This document shows, piece by piece, positions 10,017 through 22,273 of a DNA stretch of 64,000 nt. This DNA is from Ceratotherium simum simum (Eukaryota; Chordata; Mammalia; Perissodactyla; Rhinocerotidae): assembly GCF_000283155.1 (NCBI RefSeq), contig NW_004454159.1, forward strand, positions 20,596,278 to 20,660,277, given 5' to 3'. The notes beneath the pieces are model-generated. The model saw only the letters and a program-made list of their open reading frames with translations. It did no database searches and had not been told where the DNA came from. The position numbers were made by a program, and so were the translations under genes. Positions within the stretch are counted from its first letter, which is position 1. Each line of letters opens with the position of its first letter.

Positions 10017-10258
10017 TAGTTAATGGTTTTTGAATGCTCACTGTTCACCAGGCACTATTCTGAGTGCTTTACATGTGTTAATAATTCATTGAATTCTCAC
10101 AATAGTCCTGTGAGGTTGGTAAGATTATCATCTTCCTTTCATAGATGGGCAAATTTGGGCAAAGAGAGATTAAAGAAATTGCCCAAAATCTCATAGGTAG
10201 AAATGAACAGAACCAAGATTTTTCCTAGATAGTATGGCTTCAGAACTCAAGCCCTTAA
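10017..10258 (-). mobile_element. MIR SINE
   Basis: TTTGAATGCTCACTGTTCACCAGGCACTATTCTGAGTGCTTTACATG, ATTGAATTCTCACAATAGTCCTGTGAGGTTGG and GATGGGCAAATTTGGGC are the MIR minus strand. It abuts the split plus-strand MIR, giving a tail-to-tail pair. Confidence 0.9.
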
Positions 10259-11094
10259 TGCCAATGGTATATTAACCACCAATGTGGGTATCGTAATTGC
10301 CTGCCCAACATCCCATTCTCCTATCTTTTGATAACTACCCATATTTTCATGCAGCTGTTTAAAACCTCGCTCATGTGAATTCCATCTGCTTTGGGAAAAA
10401 CAGCAAGTAGGTCAAACTTATCTTGGACTTTTGTTAGAGGCAAATTACACTCCGAGCAGTTTCTCCTCCACTTCTTCTTTAGTACCTTCTCTGGTGGCAG
10501 AAAGTCCTTTTATTATTGCACGAATTTGTTCACAATAATTGTATTTCTTTGCTTCAGGGCTGAACTTTTCCACTCACCCAATTTTCCTTTCTAAGTTCTT
10601 TCTGGTGATTTCCTTGGTCATACTTTTATTCTGCTGCCCACAAAATCTTTCCTTTTGAGATGCTCAGAGCTTAGTCTATCAGCTTATTAGTTCTGGTAGC
10701 CAAAAATAAAAGCCTATTTCTATTCTCTGCTAACCAGAGGGAGATATTTGTCCGCTAATGAGAATTTGCAAAGCTTCTTTCCTCAATAGTACATTGATTT
10801 AACCTGCACACGATGTTTTATATTATAGATTTAGTAGCAGCTGGATATTTAGTTTCTCATGGCAATATCTTATAACTCACATGCTTTGGAAAAGGCTTCA
10901 ACCGCAGAGGTCAAAATGACTGTGTCTCTTGCAACAGAAAATACATCTAATAAGAATCAACTGCTTCCCTTACTTTTTCAAGCAGAAAACAACACTTGCA
11001 ATCAAGCAAAATAATCATATAATTGATTTTTTCCACTAACATTAGAACCAATTATCTCTTTTAGTCATGGAAATTTATCCAGTCTGGAATAGTG
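10259..11094. other. Non-repetitive intergenic sequence
   Basis: No recognised repeat, RNA gene or convincing exon. Confidence 0.5.
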
Positions 11095-11330
11095 AATGGT
11101 ATTTATTAGGTATTTACCATTTATTAGATATTTGTCCAGGTGTTTTACCTGTGTTAATTTAATCTGCAAGGCCCTAGAAGACAGGAGGGATTATTAGCCC
11201 CATTCTACCAATGAAGACCTGAGGCTAAGAGAGCTTAAATCAGTTATTGAAGTTCTTAAAGTAGGTGACAGAGGCAGGATTTGAACCCAGGCAGTCTGGT
11301 TCCAGGCCACTGCTTTAAGCTCTGCCGTAA
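11095..11330 (-). mobile_element. MIR SINE
   Basis: TATTTATTAGGTATTTACCATTTATTAGATATTTGTCCAGG, GTTAATTTAATCTGCAAGGCCC, ATTCTACCAATGAAGACCTGAGG and GGATTTGAACCCAGGCAGTCTGG match MIR on the minus strand. The tRNA-derived part (GATTTGAACCCAGG) is well kept. Confidence 0.9.
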
Positions 11331-13554
11331 ACACTGAACTGCATGACTGGTCTCAAAAGCTATGGATTGATTCTTAGGCATTGTGTTAGATTTTTCTCTT
11401 TTTCCAAGCTTAGTTACTTTCTGAAGGCATATTTTGCTTAACATTGATTTCAAATGCATTACTTCTAGCTCCGTGAAACTTTTCAATTGAATTGATTTAG
11501 AATTAACTAGTGCATCTTTCAGAAAAGTTTAGACAACGAACTTTATTTGGGAATGTTTCTCAGCCTTTAGTTTAAGTTTTAGCAATGGAGTTGCGTCCCA
11601 ACTCCACCTAATAGATATTCCCTTTTTTTGATCCAAAAGTTGGCTCTATCGCTGGAAAGATAATAAATAGACTGGTCCACATAGTTTATTCCTCTTCATT
11701 CTCACTAGTGAGTCCAATAGTAAACAAAGGTGCAACCAATTTTCTTGATGACTAGAAAAGATGGGACGGGACACAAGAAACCCACCCACAGCCAAAACCA
11801 AGTTCTATGCTACCAAGACACTAAACCTACAAAACTATGGTGCTTAATGTATCTACAGAAAGTTTTCATTGCCCAAAACTGCGACCTGTTTTCCAGCATT
11901 CTTCAATGCTAAAAATAATGTCACCAATGCAGAAAGGACTTAGGCATGTTTTTTTTTTCTGTTTTCCCAGTGATTCAAGTTCAAAGAGGACTCAACTTTA
12001 TGCTACAAGGTTAAGATGAGAAATAAATAACAAGTAACTATAAAAAGAAGAGTAATAAATCTGTATGATCTTAGGGCTGTTTGACTAGTGACTCCATCAA
12101 AAATACACAATTTAAGACAAGAACACAACTGAGGAAAAACTGCGTGGATTTGAAGTGATGGTACAGGAAAAAAAGACAATTAACTAAAGAATAGAGATCT
12201 GGTATCTTGCAAAACTACCACGCTATATCAGTTCTTTCCATTGTCCTGTCTGGAGCTGGATGTGAAGAGAACTCTATGCCATTAGATCCAAAGGAATGTC
12301 ACATAAATGGCCGCGTAACCTTGGAGGCAAGTAAGCTCTTAGCCTTCTAAGACCTGTCTGGAGGTCATCATTGGATCAAGGAGAAGTCAAGGTGAATGGG
12401 CCGAAAGCATAGTTTGCTTTCCATGATCAATAGAAACAAAAACTTAGGGTACAGATTCCGCAGTCTTACCTTAAAATACTGATGGCATAGCTCTAATTCC
12501 TGCAAAGGAATTCACAGTGTCTGGGAGCTACATGTGTGTGATAATAAATAGAAAGCAACAAATGTAGTTCACATATTTCAAAAAATGATTTTTCCATCTG
12601 CCCTCCTTCATCTTTGAACACCTACCCACACCCACACACCCACCCACCCACACACACGCACACTATTGAGTCAAACAAAAATATAGCTGAAAATTTATTA
12701 AGCAATTCCTATAAAATAAGAGAATAATTAAGATTTTCAGTTCAAGCCAGCGTGACTGTAAGTGTGCACAAGTGCATATGTTTGTCTAGTGGTGGAGCTA
12801 GTCATATATAAACTGAATTTTCTGTAAAATCCATGAGAAATTTGGTGTTTTAAAAAGTATGATATCAACAAGAATGCAGCTTCTCAAAAATTCTTGCTGC
12901 CTTGCTGAACCACAATAGCAAGTCACTTCAGAGTGCACTGGGGCAAATCACATCATGTCATTATGTCATGGATCATAATGAAGCACAGAGGCTGATTGAA
13001 CCAACAGGCCTCCACGCTAATCTCCATGCCAGACTGGAGGCTTGAGATGTTTTCTGATGGGGATAAAGGGGAAGAGATTGAAAGCTGAAGTTAATGATTA
13101 AAGCAAAATGAACCCCATAGGTGAAATTATTTCAATAGCAGCATGTCTTATAGTCAAAGTTTTGATGATTAATAAAATGAATAGAACAAGTCAGAAATTC
13201 CCAGGCTGCCTCAGGTCACTGAGTAGTAGGGTCAATCAATGCACAGCAGGATTGCCTGCCGCCTGGGGGCCAAGCCAGAACCCACAGTCCAGAGATGCAT
13301 GGCGAAGGAGGGGAAGTATGGGTCATTGCAAAGGAAATGGTCCTTTTTCAACCTTTAAAACTGGAAAAAGTAGAAATCTATGCATCTTTTGTTCATGTTC
13401 TGTTCACTTCTTTAAATTTAAAAAATACCCCAAAGAACCTATTACCTTTTTAAAATTTATGAAAGAGTATTTTTAAAAAGAAGGATAAATAACATGCAAG
13501 TCTATACACAAAAAGTCACACTAACCAATCACCATAATAGGTCAGTTTAAAGGA
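11331..13554. other. Non-repetitive intergenic sequence
   Basis: More than 2 kb without a confident interspersed repeat apart from the CA/CCCA tract noted separately. A 122-codon frame near 13.1-13.5 kb has no recognisable domain and no clear splice context. Could hold regulatory DNA. Confidence 0.45.
12621..12664. repeat. Imperfect (CA)n/(CCCA)n microsatellite
   Basis: Alternating CACACC, CCCACCCA and CACACACG units. Confidence 0.9.
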
Positions 13555-13950
13555 CTTTATTTTAGTTCTGTTCTTTTTTCCCTGAACATAAAAGTAATAC
13601 ATGTCCACTGTAGAAAAAATTAAAAAATATGTGGAGGAAAAGAAACAACCACTGATACTTCTGCTACCAATAATAACTATTACTCATATTTAGGTATATT
13701 TTCTTTCCAGTGTTTTTCCACACATACCAATTTCTTCCATGTTTAAAGCTATGATGTACATACAGTTTTACTTCCTGACTTATTCAGCTTAATGATATGC
13801 ATTTTTGTCATTAAAATTAATCATCAACATTTTTAATGACACCATTATATTTCACTATAATTATAGATTCTAATGCATTTATCTGTTCTCATGTTGAATA
13901 TTCACTTTTTCTTTTTTGTTATTATTATTAATCTGTGATGGAGATCTTTG
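13555..13950 (-). mobile_element. Old L1 (L1M) 3' region
   Basis: AAAGTAATACATGTCCACTGTAGAAAAAATT, TTCTTTCCAGTGTTTTTCC, ACTTATTCAGCTTAATGATATGC and TTTAATGACACCATTATATTTCAC match the antisense of L1M ORF2-end/3' UTR sequence. Heavily decayed. Confidence 0.6.
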
Positions 13951-15159
13951 AATTAGGATCATTGTTTACATTTCTGACTACTTTTAGTGATTGATCCTAA
14001 GGACTTTTTTTTAACTAATCGTCCTATTTTGGGGAAAATAGGGCCATCAAATGAGTATGTGCAATATGTTCCAAAGGCGAAGCCCTCCATGGGAAAATTC
14101 TTGACCTTTTTTCTCAGTTTAACTGTATGATTCACCAGTGAATGTATCAAGTACATGTTATGTAATTCACAAACATCATTCTTGCTCCCACTTCGTCCTC
14201 CACACACATGAGGTGCAGAGCCAATTTGATGGTCCATGTGAAGACTTGTGGAGCTGTGGTTACTGTGATTCGAGATTCACCGCTTTAGGCATTGTAGAAA
14301 TGCAACACTTTAAGGCTGAGTAACTCTTTCCATAGACACTACCACAGCTAGATAAATGATACCTTGGAAAAGTTATAAATTTCTATCACATGATTTCAAC
14401 TGGAGAATGTAATACCACAATGCTGAATCCTCCGGCCTCATCAGATCACAAACAATGATAGACTTTCCATCTGATTTGACATGGCAGCTGAATCTACTGT
14501 ATCCATTTCTGACTCTGCAAGACTGTCAATCTCACCACTGAATAAAATAAAACGTGCATTTGCCAAGTCTCTTGCTTACACGCCAGATGGAGGAAAACTT
14601 CCACCATATCCAATCTGAAAGCTTGAGTATCTGATCAGAGGAGAAAAAAAATCATTATTCTTGTGACCAAGAATGGAAAGAACCATGGGATGATCCATGA
14701 ATGATGAATTTATGGTGGAAGAAAAAAAGAGGGATGTGTATTGGACTACACAACTCACCTATTGCTAGACAAGGTTAATGCTTATTCATGCAAACATATT
14801 AAAAGCTATATTTTAACAAAACTGGTTGTGCTCTAGAAAGTACTTCTCAACTTTGCAAAATTGCTTTGGTCCTAAAACCCTTTGATAAATGAGCTTTTCA
14901 AGGGTATGCTGAAATAGTGGGTCAGGGAAAAGTAAAATATACTATAAATGAGGGAATTAACCTGAGCAGAGTGTAAATATGTTAGAATGTAAATCTGCAC
15001 AGAGTAAGACAATGTTCATTTCTATTTGTTTAGATCTGGCATCGAGTTGTAAATATCGAGGCACTGTTTTTACTATGTGATGATAATATGATTGGGGCAG
15101 CAGTAATAACATTTTGAATTTTTATAGTATCTTATAGCTAATGAAGTTGAAGGGTAGCA
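13951..15159. other. Non-repetitive intergenic sequence
   Basis: No recognised element. A stretch around 14.1-14.5 kb has mixed composition and no repeat similarity I know; it may be unique conserved DNA but nothing decides this. Confidence 0.4.
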
Positions 15160-15524
15160 GAATATGCCACCCCAAAATACAGCACTTTGGCATAAGGATT
15201 ATTTTGGCATAAAGCAATTACAAGAAAAGCTCTTTGCCCTCCTCCTATTTGCCTGAAATCAGGATATAAATTTGTAAAGGTGTCCCCTACTTGCTTCTAC
15301 CAGGAAGGACAGAAGTTAATCACCAGAGCAACTCTAGACCCTTGTCAACTCAGAGACAGCACCAGAGGAACCTATGTAACAAACCTTCCTATAACTAGCC
15401 CTCATCTACCGCTAGTTTCCCCCATATATTTGCCTTCCTGTAATTTGCCACCCCTAGAAGCTCAAAATTCTTTTCCTTTGTCTTGTCACTTCTCTAAAAA
15501 TTTGTTGTTCTTTGGCTAAGATGC

Positions 15525-15532
15525 TATATAAG
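15525..15532 (+). promoter_or_regulatory. LTR TATA box
   Basis: TATATAAG in the LTR, upstream of an AATAAA, in the expected U3 promoter position. Current activity is unknown. Confidence 0.6.
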
Positions 15533-15603
15533 CCCAAGTTTTAGCTACTCCTTTGAGTTATTCATCACTGGGTACTCCCGTGTGTATGCATGATGCACAT
15601 GTT

Positions 15604-15609
15604 AATAAA
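15604..15609 (+). terminator. LTR polyadenylation signal
   Basis: AATAAA 79 bases after the TATA box, with a T/G-rich stretch (GTTCTGTTTGTTTTTCTCTTG) just downstream as expected for the R/U5 region. Confidence 0.6.
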
Positions 15610-15715
15610 GTTCTGTTTGTTTTTCTCTTGTTAACATATCTTTTGTCAGTCTAATTTACGGGGCCCCAGCCGGAGAACCTAAAGCGGGTAGAGGAAAAAG
15701 ATTTTTTCTGCTCCC

Positions 15716-18700
15716 GTGCTAAGTGCTCATGTCTATTATTTTATTTTGATGTCACAGTGTGACACACTGACACACATTACAAAACTCAAAGATGGATCGA
15801 CATGAAATTTATAAGGAGGAAACTGAGTCTTGGATAAGAGTCATATATAGTATTTCACAGCCAGTAAGAGATGCATCTGGGATTGATATGCAAGTTTTCT
15901 CATTTCATGTCTTTCTATCACACTTTTGTACATGAGACAAAATCCTAAACTTGGCACCAAGGAACTCGATTTGGAACTCTCATACAAAGGCCTTGAGGGT
16001 GGGGTTTGCCTGCCTATGGCTTAAAGAGGTGGGTGGCAGAAATGGTCCATTCAACCATAGATGGCTTAAATGAGCCTTTCAATGGTTAGTCATCAGGAGA
16101 ATAAAAATGGTTCCAAGAGGATCTTTGTAGTTTGGGTTCTTTGACCAGTGGAGGTATAGGGAAACCATTCCTTTCCCTATACGTCCAACTTTTATTTCCG
16201 ACTTAGTTTGCTTTTCAGTTAAGGTCATAGTCAGTGAAAGTGTCACCCAATATCAGAGCAGATGTTGGAGTAGGAAAGCAACATGGACTTCAGGGATGTA
16301 GGCACTGTGTTTGGGTTTTCAGTAATTTGGGGTACATCATCCAAGAGGGAGGTTGGTAAAGATTAATGGAATAGTGTATGTGAAAGTGTATTGAAATTAG
16401 AGAAGTGAGTGCATAATTTTTTGTTATGTTATGACTAGGATGCTATTTTTAAATGATACTCTATGTAGGTGTATTTGGGTCTGCATCTGCATGTGTTTCC
16501 ATATATCTATGTGTATAATGCCTATGTGTATGTGTCTGTGTGTGTCTGATGTATAGACGTGTGTGTATGTGCATGAGTAGATATTTTATATTATAGGATA
16601 AAATGTTCAAGCAATTTGTTAGAGCTATGAACTGATGGCCTGAACTGTTCTCCTGATATTATTTTTTGCACGTGAGACATTTCTATAATATTAGACTCTG
16701 TGAGTAGAATTAACATTTACACATGAACAAAAAATAAATTATTAATAACTTCCTGAGGCTTTTGATCTTCTTTGAAGCCTTTGCCAAAAGCAGGAGGGAA
16801 GATCTTAGGTAACTTGCTTGCACTTGAGGATATTCTGGGTCTGGCCTACTCACGGACTTGCTGGTTGCAGTTCTGCAGAGCTCGGGTCAAGGGTGTAGCC
16901 CTGTGTCCTCAATTCCCCTGAGTTGGTGCACGGCCAGCCCTCTAATTTGAGTTTTTTTGGGGGACATTATTTGTCTTCATCTCTTCTTAATAAGCCAGCA
17001 GGGAGATTGGAGAGTAAGTTCTAGATTTTCCTGCCTTCTCTGATTTTCTCGGCTTGCATAGTGGGGAGAGTGCAGACTTCCCTCCAGTATGGTGCTTCCC
17101 GTCTGACATTCCCATGGTACTCCCCAAATACCTCTTTTCCACTCCTTGCCACAATGAGCGTCACTCTTTGTAGTCCTGTTTCACTACTAGACTCTGGGTA
17201 CCATATGGGTAGAGGCCATTGTATTTGTGCCTGGTGCATGGTACATGGCTACCAACCAAATACTGCCCTGCATTTGGGGAAATACCCCCTAAAAACTGAG
17301 GAAAGTTCCCGGGATCTAATGCAAATGCAGAGTATAAAGAATTAGTCCCAGACATGAAATCCTTCTCCTCTGCTGATGAGGCAAACAAAGCCATTTTTTG
17401 GAATAACTGCATTGTAAATAACAATTGTGGCAGAATTTAGTGGAGAAATGAGATGGCTTATGTTAAAAAAATCTCCTTTTTCTATGTGAAGTTCCAGCTT
17501 ATTTTGCTGAGTGTAGAATTCTTTTATACACTTTTACATGAAGGCAGGAGGCATGCTTTATTATATAGGCATAAATGCAGGAGGAGGAACTTGGAAAAAG
17601 AAAAGCAATTGAAATTCTGTACAGAAAATGTTTTAAAAGGCTAATGCATGCACCCTGTTGTATATTTGGGAGTAAAGTGACCATGAAAAGGAAAGAAAAG
17701 AGGCAGAAAAACTCCTTTATATTTGTACCAATAAAATGTAAATGCATGTTATTTCCCTATGAAAATCATCATATTGGATTTGTAGAGCACTGTTTTCCAG
17801 AATTTAAAATGCAGCAATCCATAGACAGAAACTGTTCCTCTGGCAACCAAACCTTGAAAAAAAAATTTAGGATTAAAAGCAAATATATATGAACAAAAAA
17901 ATTCTTTCTCAACTCGCATACTGGAAATTAAACCAGTTTTATTTCAAACTATTAGCAAGAAATGCCCTGCCTATTTACCACCTGCATTTTCCCAATAATT
18001 TATAATTAGAACCCAGCAGTAAGTATTGATTTCCAATTGATGGATATCATCTGTGCCCTAATAAACTGACAGACCTTCAGAAATCTATCCAGGGAGACCT
18101 TTAGAATACATGACATGAGTTAAACATATTTTATTTAACACCAGAGGAAATTTGCATTTCATCTCTCAGGCTTTTATGAAGCTGCTGTAAATGATTTAGC
18201 TTAGCTTTTAGATTTCAGAGTCATTTCATTTCAATTTGGGCACACTCTTGTATAATTCTTAGCCTTTGTTCAACCAAATGTAGACGACCGACATTTAGCA
18301 TGTGGAATAACATGTCAAAAATATGGGATGCTTAAATTCACGGTTTGTGGGTTTAGTAAAGATGTGAAATAAAGCCTTTGATGCGTGTAAAAATCACAGT
18401 AAAATGTAAGTGAAACCTAATTGTAAAATGTAAATGAGGTCTAATTGTTTACCATGCTCTTGTAACTGGAATCCTGCTGGGTAATATGCACAGCATCCCC
18501 TAGGAAGTGGTAATGCCACATTCAATGAAGTCCAGGGAGGTGTAGCATCACAAACGCTATCATTGTTTATGAGCAAATGGGTGGGGCATTTTTTCCAGGA
18601 GCAAGATCTTCTCTTTTATATGGTTGGCAGCCTATTCAAGACATGGCCACCGAAGATAGAATATTCACACAGAAAAGCCTAGGTTTTAAGATAGGAAGCA

Positions 18701-19302
18701 AAGAATTAGTGTCCTTAAAAGATTGCTCTGAACAAACTAAGGATCTTAGGTTAATGCATCGTTTTATTGTTTTTCTAATCCAAAAAAAATAAGGTGGAGA
18801 CAGTCTCATCGTTAAATACTTTGCATTACAAATGTGTCAATTTACCATAACTTCCAAGTTTCTTTTTTTTTGTCTTATTTTGTTTTTAAGCAGACAGCAA
18901 CACACTGGTTTAGTATAAAGTGGGGGCCCTCGAGCATTTCTTTGTGGATTTTGTTTGTTTTCCTGAAAAAAAAGGATCCTATTAGCAGGTTCATTTGTAT
19001 AATAATCATTCATTAAAATAGACTCGTGGCAATGAAATACTGTACTTGAATTCCAGCACAAAGCCTTTAAAAAGCTAAAATGTCAAAACAATAAAACTAA
19101 TTAAGGCAACAAAATAGCTTTTTCCAGCTTAATGACAAGCTGGCCCAAAAACACACTTCAGTGATTTTTCTTTCCTCCAGAGACACTTTAAGTAAAGCAA
19201 GGATAGAATTTTCCACAATCATTATCTAGCTCAGCGTCATCTAGGAACCTAGCCCAACTGAACTGTCTGGCAGGGGAGGTAACATGTCTGCTTTTGGCTA
19301 GC
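15716..19302. other. Long largely non-repetitive stretch
   Basis: No confident gene. A degenerate TG-rich tract lies near 16,480-16,590 and a weak L2-like segment near 17,180-17,260. The part from about 17.9 to 18.3 kb is AT-rich unique DNA containing an octamer-type ATTTGCAT. Open frames of 60-105 codons overlap one another on both strands and look random. Confidence 0.45.
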
Positions 19303-19345
19303 TTCCCTCCCTTCCTTCTTCCTTCTCTCCCTCCTCTCTTGTCTT
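19303..19345. repeat. Polypyrimidine tract
   Basis: A run of CTTCC/CTCCC units, nearly free of purines. Confidence 0.85.
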
Positions 19346-19480
19346 CCGCAAACATTTCTGAGGGTTTACTGTGCTCAGGGCGCTGTGGAGGGATAGCAAA
19401 CTGAGCCAGCTGTGGATTCTGAAGTCAAACAGCTGATGGACTAGAAAGGGAAACAACACGTAAATAACTCTAATCCGTGG
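19346..19480 (-). mobile_element. L2 LINE 3' end
   Basis: GGTTTACTGTGCTCAGGGCGCTGTGGAGGGATAGCAAACTGAGCC ... AACAACACGTAAATAACTC follows the minus strand of the L2 3' end (TTGAGCGCCTACTATGTGCC ... AATAAACAAG). Diverged. Confidence 0.5.
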
Positions 19481-19483
19481 GAA

Positions 19484-20830
19484 AAAAGTAACATGTTTCA
19501 AATTTAAAGAAAAGTTGCAAGAAGAGTGCACAGAACCCTGGCATACCCTGTGCCAGAGACCAGATTCAAATTTTGCTAACTGTTCCGGCAATATCCTGCG
19601 TGGCAAATGATCCAGTCCAGGCTCATGGGTTGCTCCCAGTTGCCACCTCTCTCTAGTCTCTTTGATCTGGAACAACTTCAGTATTTCTTTGATTTTCCTA
19701 ATCTTATCATGTAGATGGGTTATAGGTCAGTCATTTTATAGAATGTCTCTTGATTTGGGATTCTCTGATGTTGCTTCACGATTAGATCCTGGTAATATAT
19801 TTTTGGCTGGAATATCACAGATATTGTGCTCTTTTTATTATATCCTATTGGGTGGCACATGATGTCTATTTTTCCCACTGGTGGCAGTGTTTACATTGAT
19901 CATTTTATTTATCATTTATCTGCAGGTTTTTCCACTATAAGTTACTTTTTAAAAAACTATGGATTAATAACTAATTTGTGGGCAGACATTTTGAAACCAT
20001 GTAAAATTCTGTCCCTCACTCCACGTTCACCCACTAGTTTTAACATCCATTGACGTTTCCTGCCTGAATTATTACTATAATGGTTGGCAAAAGATGGTTT
20101 TCTAATGCTATTATTTCCTTTATATTTAGTATTCATTTTTATTAGGTGAGTTTCTGTTATAAGAAATATCTTTCTCTTATTTCTGTCTTTATTTATTTGT
20201 CATGTTGACACATAGATTCTTATTTCCTGAATACCCCTATTATTCAATGGGTTATAATCCATTCCTATTATTTATTTTGATGCTCAGTTTTCCCCAGACT
20301 TGGCCAGTGGGAATGCTCTCACTTTTGCTTCTATGTCTTTTTGATATGCCTTCACTATTCTTTGAGCATTTTCTTACTTTCTGGTACCACAGGATGTTTC
20401 AGGCTCCTTTTCTGCTACAGCCGTTTGTGTGCAATGAGCATCCAATTTTCCAAGGCGCTCTGGCACATTTAGAGTGGCTTTGGAAACCAAGGTTTGGGCT
20501 ACTAGAGTGTCACTGCTCCCTCACCCTTTCAGTGGAAAGAGTGGGGATATATATACAAGGATAAGTGTCTTTATTCTATTTTTATCTATATATATAGAAA
20601 ACCTTGAATTGACATCGATGCCTCCAATTCCAAGCCAACACCACAAGCTTCATCCTAGTCTCCTCCTTTCCAACCTGTACCTCTCCTTTCCATCTGGGAG
20701 AAACCTGACTCCCACTATTTCAATATCACTGCATTTAGCCTGTCCTCTGCCCTTCTCCTCCCTGCTGGCCCCAATCCAGGCTCAGGATTGCTTACTCTGC
20801 TGACGGCCTTGTTCATGTCTGCCTAATGCC
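19484..20830. mobile_element. Old L1 (L1M) 5'-UTR type block
   Basis: A long match to a segment repeated in L1M copies: ATTTTGCTAACTGTTCCGGCAATATCC, GGCAAATGATCCAGTCCAGG, TCTTTGATCTGGAACAACTTCAG, GGTGGCACATGATGTCTATTT, CACCCACTAGTTTTAACATCCATTGA. Frames are closed. The right end is bordered by a purine-rich tract where a younger L1 inserted. Orientation within the parent element was not resolved. Confidence 0.65.
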
Positions 20831-20878
20831 TTTTTGATGAAGGAAGGAAAGAAAGGAGGGAAGGAAATATTTTTTTAG
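20831..20878. repeat. Purine-rich GGAA tract at an L1 target site
   Basis: GAAGGAAGGAAAGAAAGGAGGGAAGG runs up to a T tract and then the L1 target duplication. Confidence 0.8.
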
Positions 20879-20889
20879 AGAGGGGAAAG

Positions 20890-22262
20890 ACACATCTATG
20901 GACAGATAATTTTTGACAAGGGAGTCCAAGAACATAAAATGGAGAAAGGAAAGTCCCTTCAATAAATGATGTTGGGAAAACTGGACAGCCGCATGCAAAA
21001 GAGTGAAAGTAGACCTTTATCTTACACCATACACAAAAATGAACTCAAAATGGATTAAAGACTTGAATGTAAGACCTGAAACCGTAAGAATTCTAGAATA
21101 AAACATAGGTAGTATGCTCTTTGACATCAGTCTTAGCAGCACATTTTCAAGTACCAAGTCTGACCAGGCAAGGGAAACAATAGAAAAAAATAAACAAAGG
21201 AGACTACATCAAACTAAAAAGCTTCTGCACAGCAAAGGAAGCCATCAACAAAACAAAATGCAACCTAACAATTGGGAGAAGATATTTGCAAACCATATAC
21301 CTGATAAGGGGTTAATATCCAAATTATATAAAGAACTCATACATCTCAAGAACAAAAAAAACTAACAACCCAATTAAAAAATAGGCAAAAGACCTGAACA
21401 GACATTTCTCCAAAGAAGATATACAGATGGCTAACAGGCACATGAAAAGATGTTCAATATCACTAATTATTAGGGAACTGCAAATCAAAACTACAATGAG
21501 ATATCACCTCACACCCATCAGAACAGCTAAAAATAATGACAAGAAATAGCAAGTGTCAGAGAGGATGTGGAGAAAAGGGAAGTCTCATACACTACTGGTG
21601 GGAGTACAAAGTGGTGCAGCCACTATGGAAAACAGTATGGCGATTCCTCAAAAAATTAAGAATAGAACTACCATATGATACAGCTATTCCACTGCTGGGT
21701 ATTTATCCAAACAACATGAAAACATGAATGCATAAAGATACATGCACTCCTATGTTCATTGCAGCATTATTCACAATAGCCAAGACTTGGAAGCAACCTA
21801 GGTGCCCATCAAGGGATGAATGGATAAAGATGATGTGGTAGATATATATACAATGGAATACTACTCAGCCATAAAAAAGACGAAATCTTGCCATTTGCAA
21901 CAACATAGATAGACCTTGAGGGTATTATGCTAAGTGAAATAAGTCAGAGGGAGAAAGTCAAATATCTTATGATCTCACTCATAAATAGAAGATAACAACA
22001 ACAACAAACAAACACACAGAGACAGAGATCGGATTGGTGGTTACTAGAGGGGAAGTGGGGAGGGAGGAGAGCGAAAAGGGTGATTTGCACGTGTATGGTG
22101 ATGGATGGTAATTAGTCTTTGGGTGGTGAACATGATGTAATCTATACAGAAATTGAAATATAATGATGTACACCCCAAATTTATATGATGTTATAAACCA
22201 ATGTTACCTCAATAAAAAAAAATAAAATAAAAATGCCAAAACCTTATAAAAAATTAAAATAA
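20890..22262 (+). mobile_element. 5'-truncated L1 LINE with target duplication
   Basis: Contains the last third of ORF2 and the 3' UTR, ending with CAATGTTACCTCAATAAA and A-rich tail. The left end starts inside ORF2. AGAGGGGAAAG occurs on both sides (20,879-20,889 and 22,263-22,273), an 11-bp perfect target duplication. The sequence is much closer to a mobile L1 than the other L1 pieces here. About 30 bases including TGCCAAAACCTTAT lie between the first A-rich tail and the right duplication. Confidence 0.9.
20895..21990 (+). pseudogene. L1 ORF2 C-terminal part, broken
   Basis: Residue runs such as [20 protein letters not shown] and [20 protein letters not shown] are the C-terminal part of L1 ORF2 protein, including the cysteine/tryptophan-rich area past the reverse transcriptase. 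Stops and frameshifts split it into pieces of about 60-85 codons. The endonuclease and reverse transcriptase domains are absent because of 5' truncation, so it cannot move on its own. Confidence 0.85.
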
Positions 22263-22273
22263 AGAGGGGAAAG

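Larger units (their letters stand above)
15160..15715 (+). mobile_element. Solo LTR, class I ERV (copy 1)
   Basis: Begins with GCCACCCCAAAATACAGCACTTTGGCATAAGGATTATTTTGG. It has a TATA box (TATATAAG), a poly(A) signal 79 bases further, and a U5-like end with CTTTTGTCAGTCTAATTTACGG and GGCCCCAGCCGGAGAACC. The same 5' and 3' motifs recur near 23.6-24.1 kb, so the two belong to one family. No internal retroviral sequence follows. Class I is inferred from structure and family resemblance. Confidence 0.75.

Noticed and set aside
19298..19675. 125-codon minus-strand open frame
   Set aside because: Covers a polypyrimidine tract, an L2 tail and old L1 sequence; repeat-derived.
21536..21727. 63-codon open frame as a gene
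   Set aside because: It is part of the broken L1 ORF2 C-terminal region.
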